Positions 7,946-16,994 are shown, numbered from the stretch's first letter. The stretch: DNA of 64,000 nt from Legionella lytica (GCF_023921225.1 NZ_CP071528.1:309395-373394), one strand, 5' to 3'. Notes: generated by a model from the letters alone, not told the origin. A program made the numbers and translations.

Positions 7946-9175
7946 ATGGCTAATAAGGTAGATATTTTTGATAAATGTTATAACGAGAATGGAAATTTTG
8001 CAGCGCAAAGCAAGGATGATGACAACTACTTAATCAGTCCTATCTTACAGGGTCCTTCTGGCCCACACATGCAATTTCAAAACAAACCCATGATAGTCTG
8101 GACTATTAATGATTATTTAGGTCTTGCACAAAACACTGAAATTCAGGAAGCCGGATTTAACGCAGTCCAAAATTGGAGTACAACAACCCCAATGGGTGCA
8201 AGACTGATGTCTGGCAACACCATGGATCATATCAATTTAGAAAAAAAACTGGCCTCCCTTACCCAAAAGGAAGAGGCGGTGTTATTTATTGCAGGCTATC
8301 TGGGAGTACTAGGCACCATTACTGGCTTGGCAGGAAAAGGGGATACGATCGTTATTGATCAATATTCCCATGCCTGCATGATTGATGCAGCCTTTCTGGC
8401 TCAGGCCCGCACCGGTGTGCGTATCAAACCATTCAAACATAATGATATGGCCGATTTGGAACGGCAGTTAAAATTAGCATCAGAAGAAAATCAAGGTGGA
8501 ATTTTAATAGTTACTGAGGGAATTTTCGGTATGCGCGGCGATCTGGCAAATCTACCTGAAATCTGCGCATTGAAAGAAAAATACAAAGCTCGCCTCTTTC
8601 TCGATGATGCCCATGCGTTAGGTGTGCTTGGCAATGAAGGTCGAGGAAGTGGAGAATATTTTAATCTACAAGATCAAATTGATATTTATTTCGGTACTTT
8701 TGCTAAAGCATTTGTTTCCATAGGTGGTTTTGCTAGTGGCCCGCGTGAAGTAATTTCCTATCTGCGCCTTAACTCAAGGCCCGCTATTTTTTCTAAGGCC
8801 CATCCATTAGTACTTATTCATGCAATTGATAAAGCAACCGATCTGATCATTGCCGGTAAAGAAAAACGTGCAAAATTATGGGAAATAGCTACCGCATTGC
8901 AAACCGGATTAAAAAAACTGGGCTTTGATATAGGCCAAACTCAAACCCAGATTACCCCAATTTATATTCGTGGTGGAGATATGAAACTGGCGATTGAGAT
9001 GTTACATATTTTACGGGATGAATACGGTATTTTTGTAACTGCAGTATCCGCTCCAGTTGTTCCTCAAGGAACCATTCTGTTCCGGCTGGTTCCTACTGCC
9101 GCACACAGCCTCGAAGATGTTGAAATCACACTGGCTGCGTTTCAAGGTATGCGTGATCGGTTAGCGCTCAATTAA
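7946..9175 (+). CDS. PLP-dependent alpha-oxoamine synthase (candidate cysteate acyltransferase)
   Basis: 409 residues, fold type I. Family landmarks are WTINDYLGLAQN, MGARLMSGNT, the stacking-histidine segment DQYSHACMIDA, the PLP-binding DDAHALGVLGNEGRG, and FGTFAKAFVSIGGF with the Schiff-base lysine in TFAK. Enzymes of this family (KBL, BioF, serine palmitoyltransferase, SulA/CFAT) condense an amino acid with an acyl-CoA or acyl-ACP, losing CO2. The next gene supplies an acyl-AMP ligase with its own ACP, and the following domains make phosphosulfolactate and sulfolactate, so the amino acid is inferred to be a sulfonated one such as cysteate. It is first of four tightly spaced genes, with a 13-bp gap to the next. 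It differs from LqsA/CqsA autoinducer synthases in context, though that function is the main alternative. Confidence 0.82.
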   Translation: MANKVDIFDKCYNENGNFAAQSKDDDNYLISPILQGPSGPHMQFQNKPMIVWTINDYLGLAQNTEIQEAGFNAVQNWSTTTPMGARLMSGNTMDHINLEKKLASLTQKEEAVLFIAGYLGVLGTITGLAGKGDTIVIDQYSHACMIDAAFLAQARTGVRIKPFKHNDMADLERQLKLASEENQGGILIVTEGIFGMRGDLANLPEICALKEKYKARLFLDDAHALGVLGNEGRGSGEYFNLQDQIDIYFGTFAKAFVSIGGFASGPREVISYLRLNSRPAIFSKAHPLVLIHAIDKATDLIIAGKEKRAKLWEIATALQTGLKKLGFDIGQTQTQITPIYIRGGDMKLAIEMLHILRDEYGIFVTAVSAPVVPQGTILFRLVPTAAHSLEDVEITLAAFQGMRDRLALN

Positions 9176-9188
9176 TCAGGAGTATATT

Positions 9189-12101
9189 ATGGTACTGCAC
9201 CACCCTAAACCTGAAAATATGGTTGAATTACTTAATTTACAAGCTCAAAAAATAGAACAAGATCGATTATTTTTTTTAAATTCTTCAACACGTATTGAAG
9301 AAAAATTGAACTACCCTTCTTTGCGTATTCGTGCACAATCAATTGCAGCAAGAATTCAACAACATACACAACCAGGAGATAGAGTTTTATTAATTTACCA
9401 GCCTGGATTAGATTTTATTTGTGCTTTTTATGCCTGCCTTTATGCTGGAGTCATTGCCGTACCCGTCTATCCACCCGCAGAAAAAAAACTCATAGAAAAA
9501 CTACAAGCCGTCATACAAAACTCAGAACCGAAAATTATTTTGTCGACAGAAAGCATTATTAAACAAATCACTAAATTGAAATATGTTAAAGCATTACAAA
9601 ATCTACCCTTTGTTACTTATTTGATGGAGCGTTTTCAGGAAAACGCCTACGAGTTAACACAATGGGACTTTGATAAATTCACCTGGATTAATACGGACAC
9701 TATTTCAACAGATGAGGCTAATGATTATAAAGAACCTCTTATAAAACCGGAGAACATCGCCTTCTTGCAATATACTTCCGGCTCTACTGGTCAGCCCAAA
9801 GGTGTTATGGTGAGCCATAGTAACTTACTGAATAATCTACAATTTATTAACGAATACTATAGTGCAAAACACGATTCCGTTTGTGTTATTTGGCTTCCTC
9901 CCTATCATGATATGGGTTTAATTGGGGGAATACTGTATCCCGTTTTTACAGGAATACCCGTTTATCTCATGTCTCCACTGACATTTCTACGTAATCCTGC
10001 CACTTGGTTGCAAGCCATTACAGCCTTTAAGGGTACCGTAACCTCAGCACCAAACTTTGCCTATGCACTTTGTAATAAAAAGATTTCCGAAGAAACCAAA
10101 GCTCAACTTGACTTAAGCAGTATGCATGCTTTTTTAAATGGGGCCGAACCGATCAATGCTCATGTTATGGATGAATTTACCCGACAATTTACGAATTGTG
10201 GCTTCAAAAAAGAAATGTTCATGCCCTGTTATGGCCTTGCGGAAAATACATTAATGGTCACGGGAGAACAAGGAGGCTTAACTCATTATTTCAATAAAGA
10301 AGAACTGCGCAATCATAAACTGCAGGAAGTCTCTGTAACAGACCCAACAGCCCAAGCTGTTGTATGTTGTGGCCCCCTTTCAGAAGGAACAATCATTGTT
10401 GATCCACAAACCCTAACCCCATGCGGCGATCAGCAAATCGGGGAAGTGTGGCTATCAAGCCCCAGCGTAGCTCATGGATACTGGAATCAAGAACAAGAGA
10501 CCAATACTTATTTTAAAGCCACCCTGCCTCATACCAGTGAAAAAAACTATTTACGTACAGGCGATTTGGGTTTTACTATGAATAATAGATTATTCATCAT
10601 GGGAAGATTAAAAGATTTAATCATTATCAATGGAACCAATCACTATCCGCACGACATCGAACGCTCCGTAGAAACCTGTCATCCAGCAATACGTCAAGGT
10701 TCTTGTGCAGCCGTCAGTATTGCAGGAACGCATCAAGAAGAACTGGCAGTAGTTGTTGAAATTAATAAGAATTGCCCTGAATCTGAATTAGATGCGATTA
10801 TTAGTGCAATCAAACAAATTATTCTCCAAGATCATTCATTATCAGTCCATCAAATTGCTCTTATAAATGAACGCAGTCTTCCTAAAACAACAAGTGGTAA
10901 AATAAGACGCCGACTGATTCAATCTCAACTCATGGATAAGCAACTTGTAACCAAATTACTATGGGTAATGGAAACTCCTGTAGCAGAAGAGATAAATCCC
11001 ATCTCGAATAAGGAGGATACAGACAAGCAGCAAAATGAATCCCCTATCCCCTCAGAGTTTATCCAAAACCTTCGCCATACAATTCATGTAGAATTAAGCG
11101 ATATGTTAAATATAGATAGTGTGATCATTGATGATAATAAAAATTTCGCTGAATTTGGGCTTGACTCTTTAATGGCAGTCGAATTAGAAGCTCGGTTGCA
11201 AAACCATTTAAAATCCCGCTGCCATTTAGCAGACGCCACTGTGGTCAATTATCCTACTATAAATTTGTTAATAGAACACATCCAAACACTCTTAAATAAA
11301 TCAGGCTCTTTAGAGGAATCCGTATCAGCTCCATTTGCTTTTATCACTATTCCAGAACATTCCTTAAAGCCAAGAAGCGACGGATTAACTTCACTATTAG
11401 ATACCGGAATGCATCTGATGGATACGGAGCAACTTCTTTTAATGGCAGCAGACTATATTGATGTCGTTAAATTAGGTTTTGGAACCTCCAAACTCTACCC
11501 AGAACCCATACTACGAAAAAAAATCGCTTTGTTAAAATCAGCAAACATCCATGTCTGCGCCGGAGGAACATTTTTTGAAGTAGCCCGTAGGCAAAATAAG
11601 ATAGAAGAATATTTTAAAGAGTGTGTACGTTTGGGCTTTAATTGCCTGGAATTATCTGATGGTATGGCAGGTATCCCATTAGAAGAAAAAATCAACTTAA
11701 TCTCTCGGGCAAAAAGCTATGGTTTTGTTGTTTTATCAGAAGTAGGCAGAAAAGACGTGCAACAGGACAGCTTATTAAGCCTTGAGGAACGCTTATTAGA
11801 AATTAAAGAGCAATTAAATGCAGGCGCCTGGAAAATTATTCTCGAAGCACGTGAATCAGGCACCACAGGCCTATTTAACACAGATACTTCGATTAAAACA
11901 GAAGATTTTGAACGTATTATAACCGAGACTAATCCTAAGGATTTACTATTTGAAGCCCCCATTAAACACCAACAAGCATGGTTAATTAATAAGCTAGGAG
12001 TTTCGGTAAATTTAGCCAATATTGCCCCAAAAGATGTATTGGCCTTAGAGGCACTCCGAGTTTCTTTAAGAGCAGATACCATTCCGAAGGAAGCACCATG
12101 A
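9189..12101 (+). CDS. Trifunctional fusion: fatty acyl-AMP ligase, acyl carrier domain, phosphosulfolactate synthase
   Basis: 970 residues with three domains. Residues ~1-590 are a fatty acyl-AMP ligase: YTSGSTGQPKGVMVSH (~194-209), CYGLAENTLMVTG (~345), YLRTGDLGF (~455), GRLKDLIIINGTNHYP (~472) and PKTTSGKIRR with the catalytic lysine. Residues ~620-700 are an acyl carrier domain with FAEFGLDSLMAVELEAR; the serine of DSL (~659) is the phosphopantetheine site. Residues ~714-970 match ComA, (2R)-phospho-3-sulfolactate synthase, with YIDVVKLGFGTS, GGTFFE, LELSDG, SEVGRK, ILEARESG, LLFEAP and SVNLANIAP. ComA adds sulfite to phosphoenolpyruvate. Activation and ACP loading of a fatty acid on the same chain as a C3-sulfonate-forming enzyme is unusual. 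The gene overlaps comB by 4 bp. An AGGAG ribosome site precedes the ATG. Confidence 0.9.
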   Translation: MVLHHPKPENMVELLNLQAQKIEQDRLFFLNSSTRIEEKLNYPSLRIRAQSIAARIQQHTQPGDRVLLIYQPGLDFICAFYACLYAGVIAVPVYPPAEKKLIEKLQAVIQNSEPKIILSTESIIKQITKLKYVKALQNLPFVTYLMERFQENAYELTQWDFDKFTWINTDTISTDEANDYKEPLIKPENIAFLQYTSGSTGQPKGVMVSHSNLLNNLQFINEYYSAKHDSVCVIWLPPYHDMGLIGGILYPVFTGIPVYLMSPLTFLRNPATWLQAITAFKGTVTSAPNFAYALCNKKISEETKAQLDLSSMHAFLNGAEPINAHVMDEFTRQFTNCGFKKEMFMPCYGLAENTLMVTGEQGGLTHYFNKEELRNHKLQEVSVTDPTAQAVVCCGPLSEGTIIVDPQTLTPCGDQQIGEVWLSSPSVAHGYWNQEQETNTYFKATLPHTSEKNYLRTGDLGFTMNNRLFIMGRLKDLIIINGTNHYPHDIERSVETCHPAIRQGSCAAVSIAGTHQEELAVVVEINKNCPESELDAIISAIKQIILQDHSLSVHQIALINERSLPKTTSGKIRRRLIQSQLMDKQLVTKLLWVMETPVAEEINPISNKEDTDKQQNESPIPSEFIQNLRHTIHVELSDMLNIDSVIIDDNKNFAEFGLDSLMAVELEARLQNHLKSRCHLADATVVNYPTINLLIEHIQTLLNKSGSLEESVSAPFAFITIPEHSLKPRSDGLTSLLDTGMHLMDTEQLLLMAADYIDVVKLGFGTSKLYPEPILRKKIALLKSANIHVCAGGTFFEVARRQNKIEEYFKECVRLGFNCLELSDGMAGIPLEEKINLISRAKSYGFVVLSEVGRKDVQQDSLLSLEERLLEIKEQLNAGAWKIILEARESGTTGLFNTDTSIKTEDFERIITETNPKDLLFEAPIKHQQAWLINKLGVSVNLANIAPKDVLALEALRVSLRADTIPKEAP

Positions 12102-12817
12102 GCAATAAAATTATCCGTTTTGAAGTAGGTGCGGCAGGTGCACATCGCGCGGCAGAGCGAGGCGATCTTTGTATTATTGTTGATGTCTTGCGCGCGAGCA
12201 CCTCCATTATTGCTGCGTTCATGGGTGGGATCAAATCCATTCATTTAGGTGACAACGCATCGTTCGATGTTGCCCCAAATGAAATTACGGCTGGCGAACA
12301 AAATTGTATAAAAATACCACACTTTACTTATGGAAACTCACCTGAAGACTTGCTTCACACGACCCACAAAGGTCGTGAGCTTCACTTTTTCTCAACGAAC
12401 GGTATTCCATCCATTAAAAGCTGCATCCCCTATCAAGTACCTGTTTTAATTGGAGCAATTATCAACGCAGATGAAGTGGGAAATCTGGCTAAAGACACCG
12501 CGATGAACTTAGGCCTCAATATCTCTATTATTTTAGCCGGCTACAAAGGGACTTTAGAACAAGATGATCTGCTCGCAGGCTCACTAATTTATTATAAACA
12601 ACTACGTTCCTTTCAAGTCTTAGGCGAAATCAGCCCGGTATATTCTGATAATTTAATAGAGTCTCTTCTGACTAGTCCTGCGGGAATTCGCCTAGCTAAT
12701 CTAAATCTAGAAAAAGACATCTATTTTTGTGCGCAAGAAAATATAACCAAAATAGTCCCTATTTACGATGAAAAGATACAGCAACTAATACCCTTTGCTT
12801 ATGCATCGGACTCTTAG
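12098..12817 (+). CDS. comB: 2-phosphosulfolactate phosphatase
   Basis: 239 residues matching the ComB family. The IIVDVLRASTSIIAAFMGG segment, AGEQNCIKIPHFTYGNSP, the STNGIPSIK loop and ILAGYKGTLEQDDLLAGSLI are typical landmarks. The enzyme dephosphorylates 2-phosphosulfolactate to sulfolactate with Mg2+, directly after the ComA reaction. Its ATG overlaps the stop codon of the ComA fusion (ATGA), so the two are translationally coupled. An oxidation to sulfopyruvate and a transamination would be needed to reach cysteate; neither enzyme is encoded beside it. Confidence 0.9.
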   Translation: MSNKIIRFEVGAAGAHRAAERGDLCIIVDVLRASTSIIAAFMGGIKSIHLGDNASFDVAPNEITAGEQNCIKIPHFTYGNSPEDLLHTTHKGRELHFFSTNGIPSIKSCIPYQVPVLIGAIINADEVGNLAKDTAMNLGLNISIILAGYKGTLEQDDLLAGSLIYYKQLRSFQVLGEISPVYSDNLIESLLTSPAGIRLANLNLEKDIYFCAQENITKIVPIYDEKIQQLIPFAYASDS

Positions 12818-12828
12818 GAGAGTTAATT

Positions 12829-13092
12829 ATGTTGAAGTTTTTTACTGAACACCCTGCTTCTGTCAATCAAACGTATTGGGAGCATTTATTATTTGCCATT
12901 TCATTTGGATTTTCTATGGTCAAAGGGGGTTGTGCCTGTCTAGTCCATGCTATTTTCCCATTTCTTTTCCAAACAACGGGAAGCCAAACAGCATTTAGTT
13001 CCGTAGAAAAGTACTTACAAAAATGCCCCCATAAAAATGAGAATGATGAAAAACTACTGCAATGTATTCAAGCACGTAAGCTAAAAAAATAA
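12829..13092 (+). CDS. DUF6356 small membrane-associated protein
   Basis: 87 residues starting FFTEHPASVNQTYWEHLLFA, followed by a hydrophobic stretch GGCACLVHAIFPFLFQTTGS and a basic tail. This matches DUF6356, whose members carry an HPasvge.Y.EH opening and one hydrophobic segment. Function is unknown. It starts 11 bp after comB with AGGAG just upstream and is the last gene of the operon. It may help anchor or transfer the product at the membrane, which is inference from position only. Confidence 0.75.
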   Translation: MLKFFTEHPASVNQTYWEHLLFAISFGFSMVKGGCACLVHAIFPFLFQTTGSQTAFSSVEKYLQKCPHKNENDEKLLQCIQARKLKK

Positions 13093-13102
13093 AGTAGGTG
13101 GC

Positions 13103-13132
13103 AACTGTCTTGAATTAAAATTCAGGACAGTT
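13103..13132. terminator. Hairpin between convergent genes
   Basis: AACTGTC-T-TGAATT (13103-13116) pairs with AATTCA-G-GACAGTT (13119-13132), giving 13 paired bases with one mismatch. It lies between the ends of the DUF6356 gene and the oppositely oriented Fur-controlled gene, and can serve both. Confidence 0.55.
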
Positions 13133-13147
13133 ACTACGCTCAACGGA

Positions 13148-13510
13148 TTAAACATTTATTTGATTAATAAAATGAAAATTGATCTCTGGTGAATAGGCGT
13201 AAAATGACTCTATTTCTTCTTTGCGTTCATCGGAAGGTAAATCCCCTACCTCAACATGCAATACCTCAGCTATTTCTGATAAGTCTATACTAAAATGATC
13301 CTCAATCCGATAAATGGCCTCGACCATTTCTTTAGATAATTCAATATAAGCAAAATGGTTTCTAGATAACGCATCGAGAGTGGGTACAAAAAATCTCACA
13401 ACATCAGAATTTATTTGATCAGCTCTGGGGAAAAATTTTTTTAAACAGTTGGCACAGTACCTTAATGATAGATCGTGTAACTGCGAGTTTGCACTAATTT
13501 TATCAAACAT
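13148..13510 (-). CDS. Fur-controlled small hypothetical protein with a cysteine pair
   Basis: 120 residues, not recognised. The N-terminal part carries RYCANCLKKFF, a CxxC pair that could bind iron or another metal. The rest is acidic and predicted helical (IYRIEDHFSIDLSEIAEVLH), without signal peptide or membrane segment. AAGGA lies 5-6 nt before the ATG. Directly upstream are a TTGACA hexamer and a near-perfect Fur box abutting it, so the gene should be switched on when iron is scarce. A role in iron handling is inferred from regulation only. Confidence 0.65.
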   Translation of the reverse strand: MFDKISANSQLHDLSLRYCANCLKKFFPRADQINSDVVRFFVPTLDALSRNHFAYIELSKEMVEAIYRIEDHFSIDLSEIAEVLHVEVGDLPSDERKEEIESFYAYSPEINFHFINQINV

Positions 13511-13569
13511 AAAAATCCTTCTTTAATTTAATGTGGCTTGTTAGAAAGCATTACATTACCAAAATCAAA

Positions 13570-13590
13570 TGTCAATGAGAATGATTATCA
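13570..13590 (-). promoter_or_regulatory. Fur box abutting a -35 element
   Basis: TGAGAATGATTATCA (13576-13590) matches the 7-1-7 Fur consensus TGATAATNATTATCA at 13 of 14 fixed positions. On the minus strand TTGACA (13570-13575) follows at once. Fur bound here would block RNA polymerase at the promoter of the 120-residue gene. Confidence 0.75.
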
Positions 13591-13623
13591 ATTGCATTTA
13601 GAGGAGGAACTCAATGGTCATGC

Positions 13624-14667
13624 TCAAACTTTATCACTATATCCTGCTAGCTTTGTGATGAAGTCTAAGCCCATTAATTGTGAAGGTGTTCGATAACCAC
13701 CGTTTAGTTTATTTTTTAACAGATACTCAGCAATTCCTAGGCTGCTCGCCACAGTCAGAGCATAACCATTCGCTGTTGTAATTCGAACTGTTTTGCTTTG
13801 CCCTTGGGCGTTTATTGCTTCACCCCAAACGTAGGTTAATTGGCTTTTAAATTGTTCACGATTAGGTCCCTTTTGCTCTGCAGCTTTCTTTTTAAGAAAG
13901 CGTTGTACAAAGCGCCAACCCAAAATCCAGCGGATATAATTGACGCGTTTCAACATAGATAATCTTTTAGGGCTTATTGGAATATATACTTCAATATTAG
14001 GTATGCCCGTTGTGTAAAATGCAGTACTTACATCTCCCCATGGAATGGTAGTGGCTAATTTCTCTCCCATACCAAAGTCAATAAAGCGGGTTTTCCAGGC
14101 CAGCGGAACTGTTTTTATTTGGCTATTAATACGAACTTTACCTCCTATAGCCAAACCTTCTACGGCTGTTTTTGCTGTACCAGGGGACATAGCTGAGTTC
14201 GAATCAAATCCAAGAGCCAAATAATTTGCATCAGGAAGCATTTGTTTTAATTGCGCGGCAATACAATCTGTTGGTGTGACGTCAAATCCCACCCCTGGGC
14301 ACAGAACAATGTTCGCTTCCTCTGCTAATAAATTTTGGCTATGGGCGTATTCAAAAGTTGAAATTTCACCGGTAATATCGATGTAGTGGGTTCCAGACTG
14401 AATACATGCAGTGATCATTTGCTGGCTTGTGGTAGAAAAAGGGCCAGCACAATTTAAAACTAATTGCACATCTAAAAGCTGATTTACTGTATTTTTCTGA
14501 TCGCTTAGATTAAAAATGCGATTATTAAACCCTAGTTCTTCTGCTAATGCTCTGATTGCTTTTTCGTTACGTCCTGCAAGAATAGGATGCAATCCTCTAG
14601 CTTTTGCCTCTCTTGCAATTAATTCTCCAGTATATCCATTTGCCCCATAAATCATCCAGTTAGCCAT
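13624..14667 (-). CDS. Saccharopine dehydrogenase-like oxidoreductase (trans-acting enoyl reductase type)
   Basis: 347 residues from the start at 14667, chosen because GGGAG lies 7 nt upstream and the dinucleotide fold begins at once; the frame extends to 14721. MANWMIYGANGYTGELIARE gives the GxxGxTG Rossmann motif at residues ~8-14, followed by LAGRN, NCAGPFS and the CPGVGFDVTPTDC segment typical of the COG3268 saccharopine-dehydrogenase-like family. Members include mycobacterial trans-acting enoyl reductases and uncharacterised NAD(P)-dependent enzymes. No partner polyketide synthase lies nearby. It is oriented away from the acyl-sulfonate operon, so a link to it is speculative. Confidence 0.75.
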   Translation of the reverse strand: MANWMIYGANGYTGELIAREAKARGLHPILAGRNEKAIRALAEELGFNNRIFNLSDQKNTVNQLLDVQLVLNCAGPFSTTSQQMITACIQSGTHYIDITGEISTFEYAHSQNLLAEEANIVLCPGVGFDVTPTDCIAAQLKQMLPDANYLALGFDSNSAMSPGTAKTAVEGLAIGGKVRINSQIKTVPLAWKTRFIDFGMGEKLATTIPWGDVSTAFYTTGIPNIEVYIPISPKRLSMLKRVNYIRWILGWRFVQRFLKKKAAEQKGPNREQFKSQLTYVWGEAINAQGQSKTVRITTANGYALTVASSLGIAEYLLKNKLNGGYRTPSQLMGLDFITKLAGYSDKV

Positions 14668-14938
14668 TTCCTGACTCCCGCAGTTTGCAAAGAGATTAGT
14701 GTCAATTTTAATTGTAGACAAGATATTAGGATCATAATAAATATCTAAAGATGAACAATATTATCCATTCATGAAAATAAAGATTTTTGTTACAATAACC
14801 AAAGAGATACACCCTAAATTGTACCGACTTAATGACATCTGCTTAAGGAAAATACGTCATCCCAAGCACAACGAAGGCGCTCCTGGACATCATTATACGA
14901 ATACTTTTTTAATAAGCAGAATAAGGATATAAATAAAT

Positions 14939-15697
14939 ATGGAAGTTAGTCTGAATAAACTCCTGGTTTCCTCATGTATTTTTTTGATGTTCTCTAATCC
15001 TGGAAATACCAACCAAATCAGCTTTTTTGTTTCTGGGGGGCCTAATTTTTCAACTCTTGAAAATAACCGTTTAGTGGAAATTAATGAGGTAATTACCAAT
15101 GCCTATCACACCAAAACCCAAACAAGCGCACGGGGTTTTTGGGCTATAGGGGCAAGTCATACATTTGAAAATTCCACCGTTCCATCTTATCAATTATCTC
15201 TAGGCCTTGCCGGTTATTTTTTCCAACTAGGCCCCGTAAAAGGAATAGAATATCCATTTATCAACGCCGGACTTTTCGATACCTTGCACTATGATTTTCG
15301 AGCAAAAAGCAATTCATTAATGGTAGAAGCCAAGGCACTTTACACACGCTATGCCATAAAACCTTATGCTTTAGTTGGTATTGGCCCTAGCTGGAATAAA
15401 TTGTCTGCTTATCATGAAAAACCAAGCGATCCTTCTTTGAGTGCATCTCCAGCGCTCCCTTTTAGTGATCATACAAAACAAACATTTTCTTATGAGTTAG
15501 GCACCGGCCTTCAATACTTGCTCTGGGATGATCAACGACGGCATATTCAATATCATGCTTCTGCTGGCTATCAATATTTTAATTTGGACCGAGGTGCCTT
15601 GGGTCGGTCCTTAGCGCAAACCTCATCTGATCGCATCAAAGTTAAAAACCTTTATACACAGGGAATCATATTTACCCTGGCAGCTTCTTTGGGTTAA
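14939..15697 (+). CDS. Outer-membrane beta-barrel protein
   Basis: 252 residues with a hydrophobic N-terminus (LLVSSCIFLMFSN) as a probable signal sequence. Alternating short amphipathic strands follow (YALVGIGPSWNKLSAYHE, YELGTGLQYLLW, IQYHASAGYQYF) with a glycine-rich, aromatic end. The pattern is that of small OmpA/OmpW-like barrels common in Legionella; no closer family was recognised. The GH18 gene starts 17 bp later, so the two probably form an operon. Confidence 0.6.
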   Translation: MEVSLNKLLVSSCIFLMFSNPGNTNQISFFVSGGPNFSTLENNRLVEINEVITNAYHTKTQTSARGFWAIGASHTFENSTVPSYQLSLGLAGYFFQLGPVKGIEYPFINAGLFDTLHYDFRAKSNSLMVEAKALYTRYAIKPYALVGIGPSWNKLSAYHEKPSDPSLSASPALPFSDHTKQTFSYELGTGLQYLLWDDQRRHIQYHASAGYQYFNLDRGALGRSLAQTSSDRIKVKNLYTQGIIFTLAASLG

Positions 15698-15714
15698 CAA
15701 GGACGAATACACTC

Positions 15715-16983
15715 ATGAAAAAACACATCTTATTTCCAATCTACTGTGGTCTGTTCTCGTTAACGGCAGCGGCACAAGCAGCCGCGATTGTAGAAATTGC
15801 CCCCAGCAGCTCCAGCCCAATTGCAATTTCTCCCACAGGTTCCACTTATGTAACTTATAATGCGAGAAACAACAGCGCAAAAGTGTTAAATGGGCTTACT
15901 ATAGAACCTGGTTTTGGAATCACAAACAAAACGCTGAACGCTTCTTTAATTAACAATACCTGCTCCACTTTAGCAGCAGGAGCAAGCTGTTCGTTTATGG
16001 TGTCCTTACAAGGAACTGGCCAAAACTCACAATCAACCTTATCGCCGCGAGTTTGCGCGTACAAAGGAGCAACATGTTCGGTACCTGTGGCAGGAAATCG
16101 CATTCCAGTAACTGCAAGCTCAGCTCTTCCAAGCAGCAAATTCCCTCGTCCTTACGCAGGAACGTTCTACCCAATCTACAATTCCGGTGTAGGCCAATGG
16201 TTACCACCCAATCAAGCCCCTTTTCCTCCATTTAATCGAGTAAGTGCTATTTTTGTAGCCTTTGCCCATGCCTATGCTCAGAGAAATGGTGCTATTTTTA
16301 CTTACGAGCGCGGACAAATTGATCAGCCCACACGTCTGGCGTTATTAGTGCAAACAGCGCGTGCCGCCAACTCCAACATAAAAATATTGATGTCTTTAGG
16401 ATGGAACCAAGATGATTGGGGCGCAATTAATACAGATTACGTGAATCATGCGAATATTTTCGTACCCAGTGTCATTCAATTTATTCGTACCAATAATCTT
16501 GATGGTATTGATATTGATGATGAAAGCGTTGGTGGAACCAGTGGTTCAATTCCTCAGGCCAACTTTGATGGCGTAATTGCCAATTTAAAAAATGCGTTAA
16601 ATTATGCATCGCTTCAAGATGGTAAACCATATTATTTAACCATTACACCGGCAGGAAATAATAATCAACCCGGAGGCATTGACTATACCCAGGTGGATGC
16701 TTTAAATGCCAAGAGCTTTGATTTAATCAATATACAAACATATTTTGATGAAGAATGGGGCGCGAGCTTTTTTGAGGGGCTTATCGCTATAGGCTATCCG
16801 CAAACACAAATCGCTAATGGGATTGATGTAGACCAATCTAATTGCTCTCCTGAGTTCCCACCCTATATTGGATTGGCAGGACTGTTTAACTGGAATATGA
16901 CTAGAGACAGTACTTGTAGTAATTATGCCAATACGATAACTATTGCGAATATGGTCGGCTATTACGGGACATTTAAGTACTAA
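15715..16983 (+). CDS. Secreted GH18 chitinase-like glycoside hydrolase
   Basis: 422 residues with a signal peptide (residues 1-~23, ending AAAQAAA). Residues ~25-135 form a beta-rich, cysteine-paired domain (CSTLAAGASC, CAYKGATC). From ~145 onward is a GH18 barrel: LMSLGW in strand 3, DGIDIDDE (~263-270) matching the DxxDxDxE catalytic motif with the acid at its final Glu, and IQTYFDE as the strand-6 QxY motif. GH18 enzymes hydrolyse chitin or related N-acetylglucosamine polymers by substrate-assisted catalysis. It lies between a barrel protein and a secreted protease, and probably leaves the cell by type II secretion. The substrate is not certain. Confidence 0.85.
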   Translation: MKKHILFPIYCGLFSLTAAAQAAAIVEIAPSSSSPIAISPTGSTYVTYNARNNSAKVLNGLTIEPGFGITNKTLNASLINNTCSTLAAGASCSFMVSLQGTGQNSQSTLSPRVCAYKGATCSVPVAGNRIPVTASSALPSSKFPRPYAGTFYPIYNSGVGQWLPPNQAPFPPFNRVSAIFVAFAHAYAQRNGAIFTYERGQIDQPTRLALLVQTARAANSNIKILMSLGWNQDDWGAINTDYVNHANIFVPSVIQFIRTNNLDGIDIDDESVGGTSGSIPQANFDGVIANLKNALNYASLQDGKPYYLTITPAGNNNQPGGIDYTQVDALNAKSFDLINIQTYFDEEWGASFFEGLIAIGYPQTQIANGIDVDQSNCSPEFPPYIGLAGLFNWNMTRDSTCSNYANTITIANMVGYYGTFKY

Positions 16984-16994
16984 TCACCGGGCAG

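Noticed and set aside
7946..9175. LqsA/CqsA autoinducer synthase
   Set aside because: The fold family is the same, but the neighbours are ComA/ComB and an acyl-AMP ligase, and no lqsR/lqsS/lqsT genes are nearby.
13624..14667. Saccharopine-dehydrogenase-like gene as the ketoreductase of the sulfonolipid operon
   Set aside because: It lies on the other strand behind a separate Fur-controlled gene and terminator, with no sequence sign of that role.
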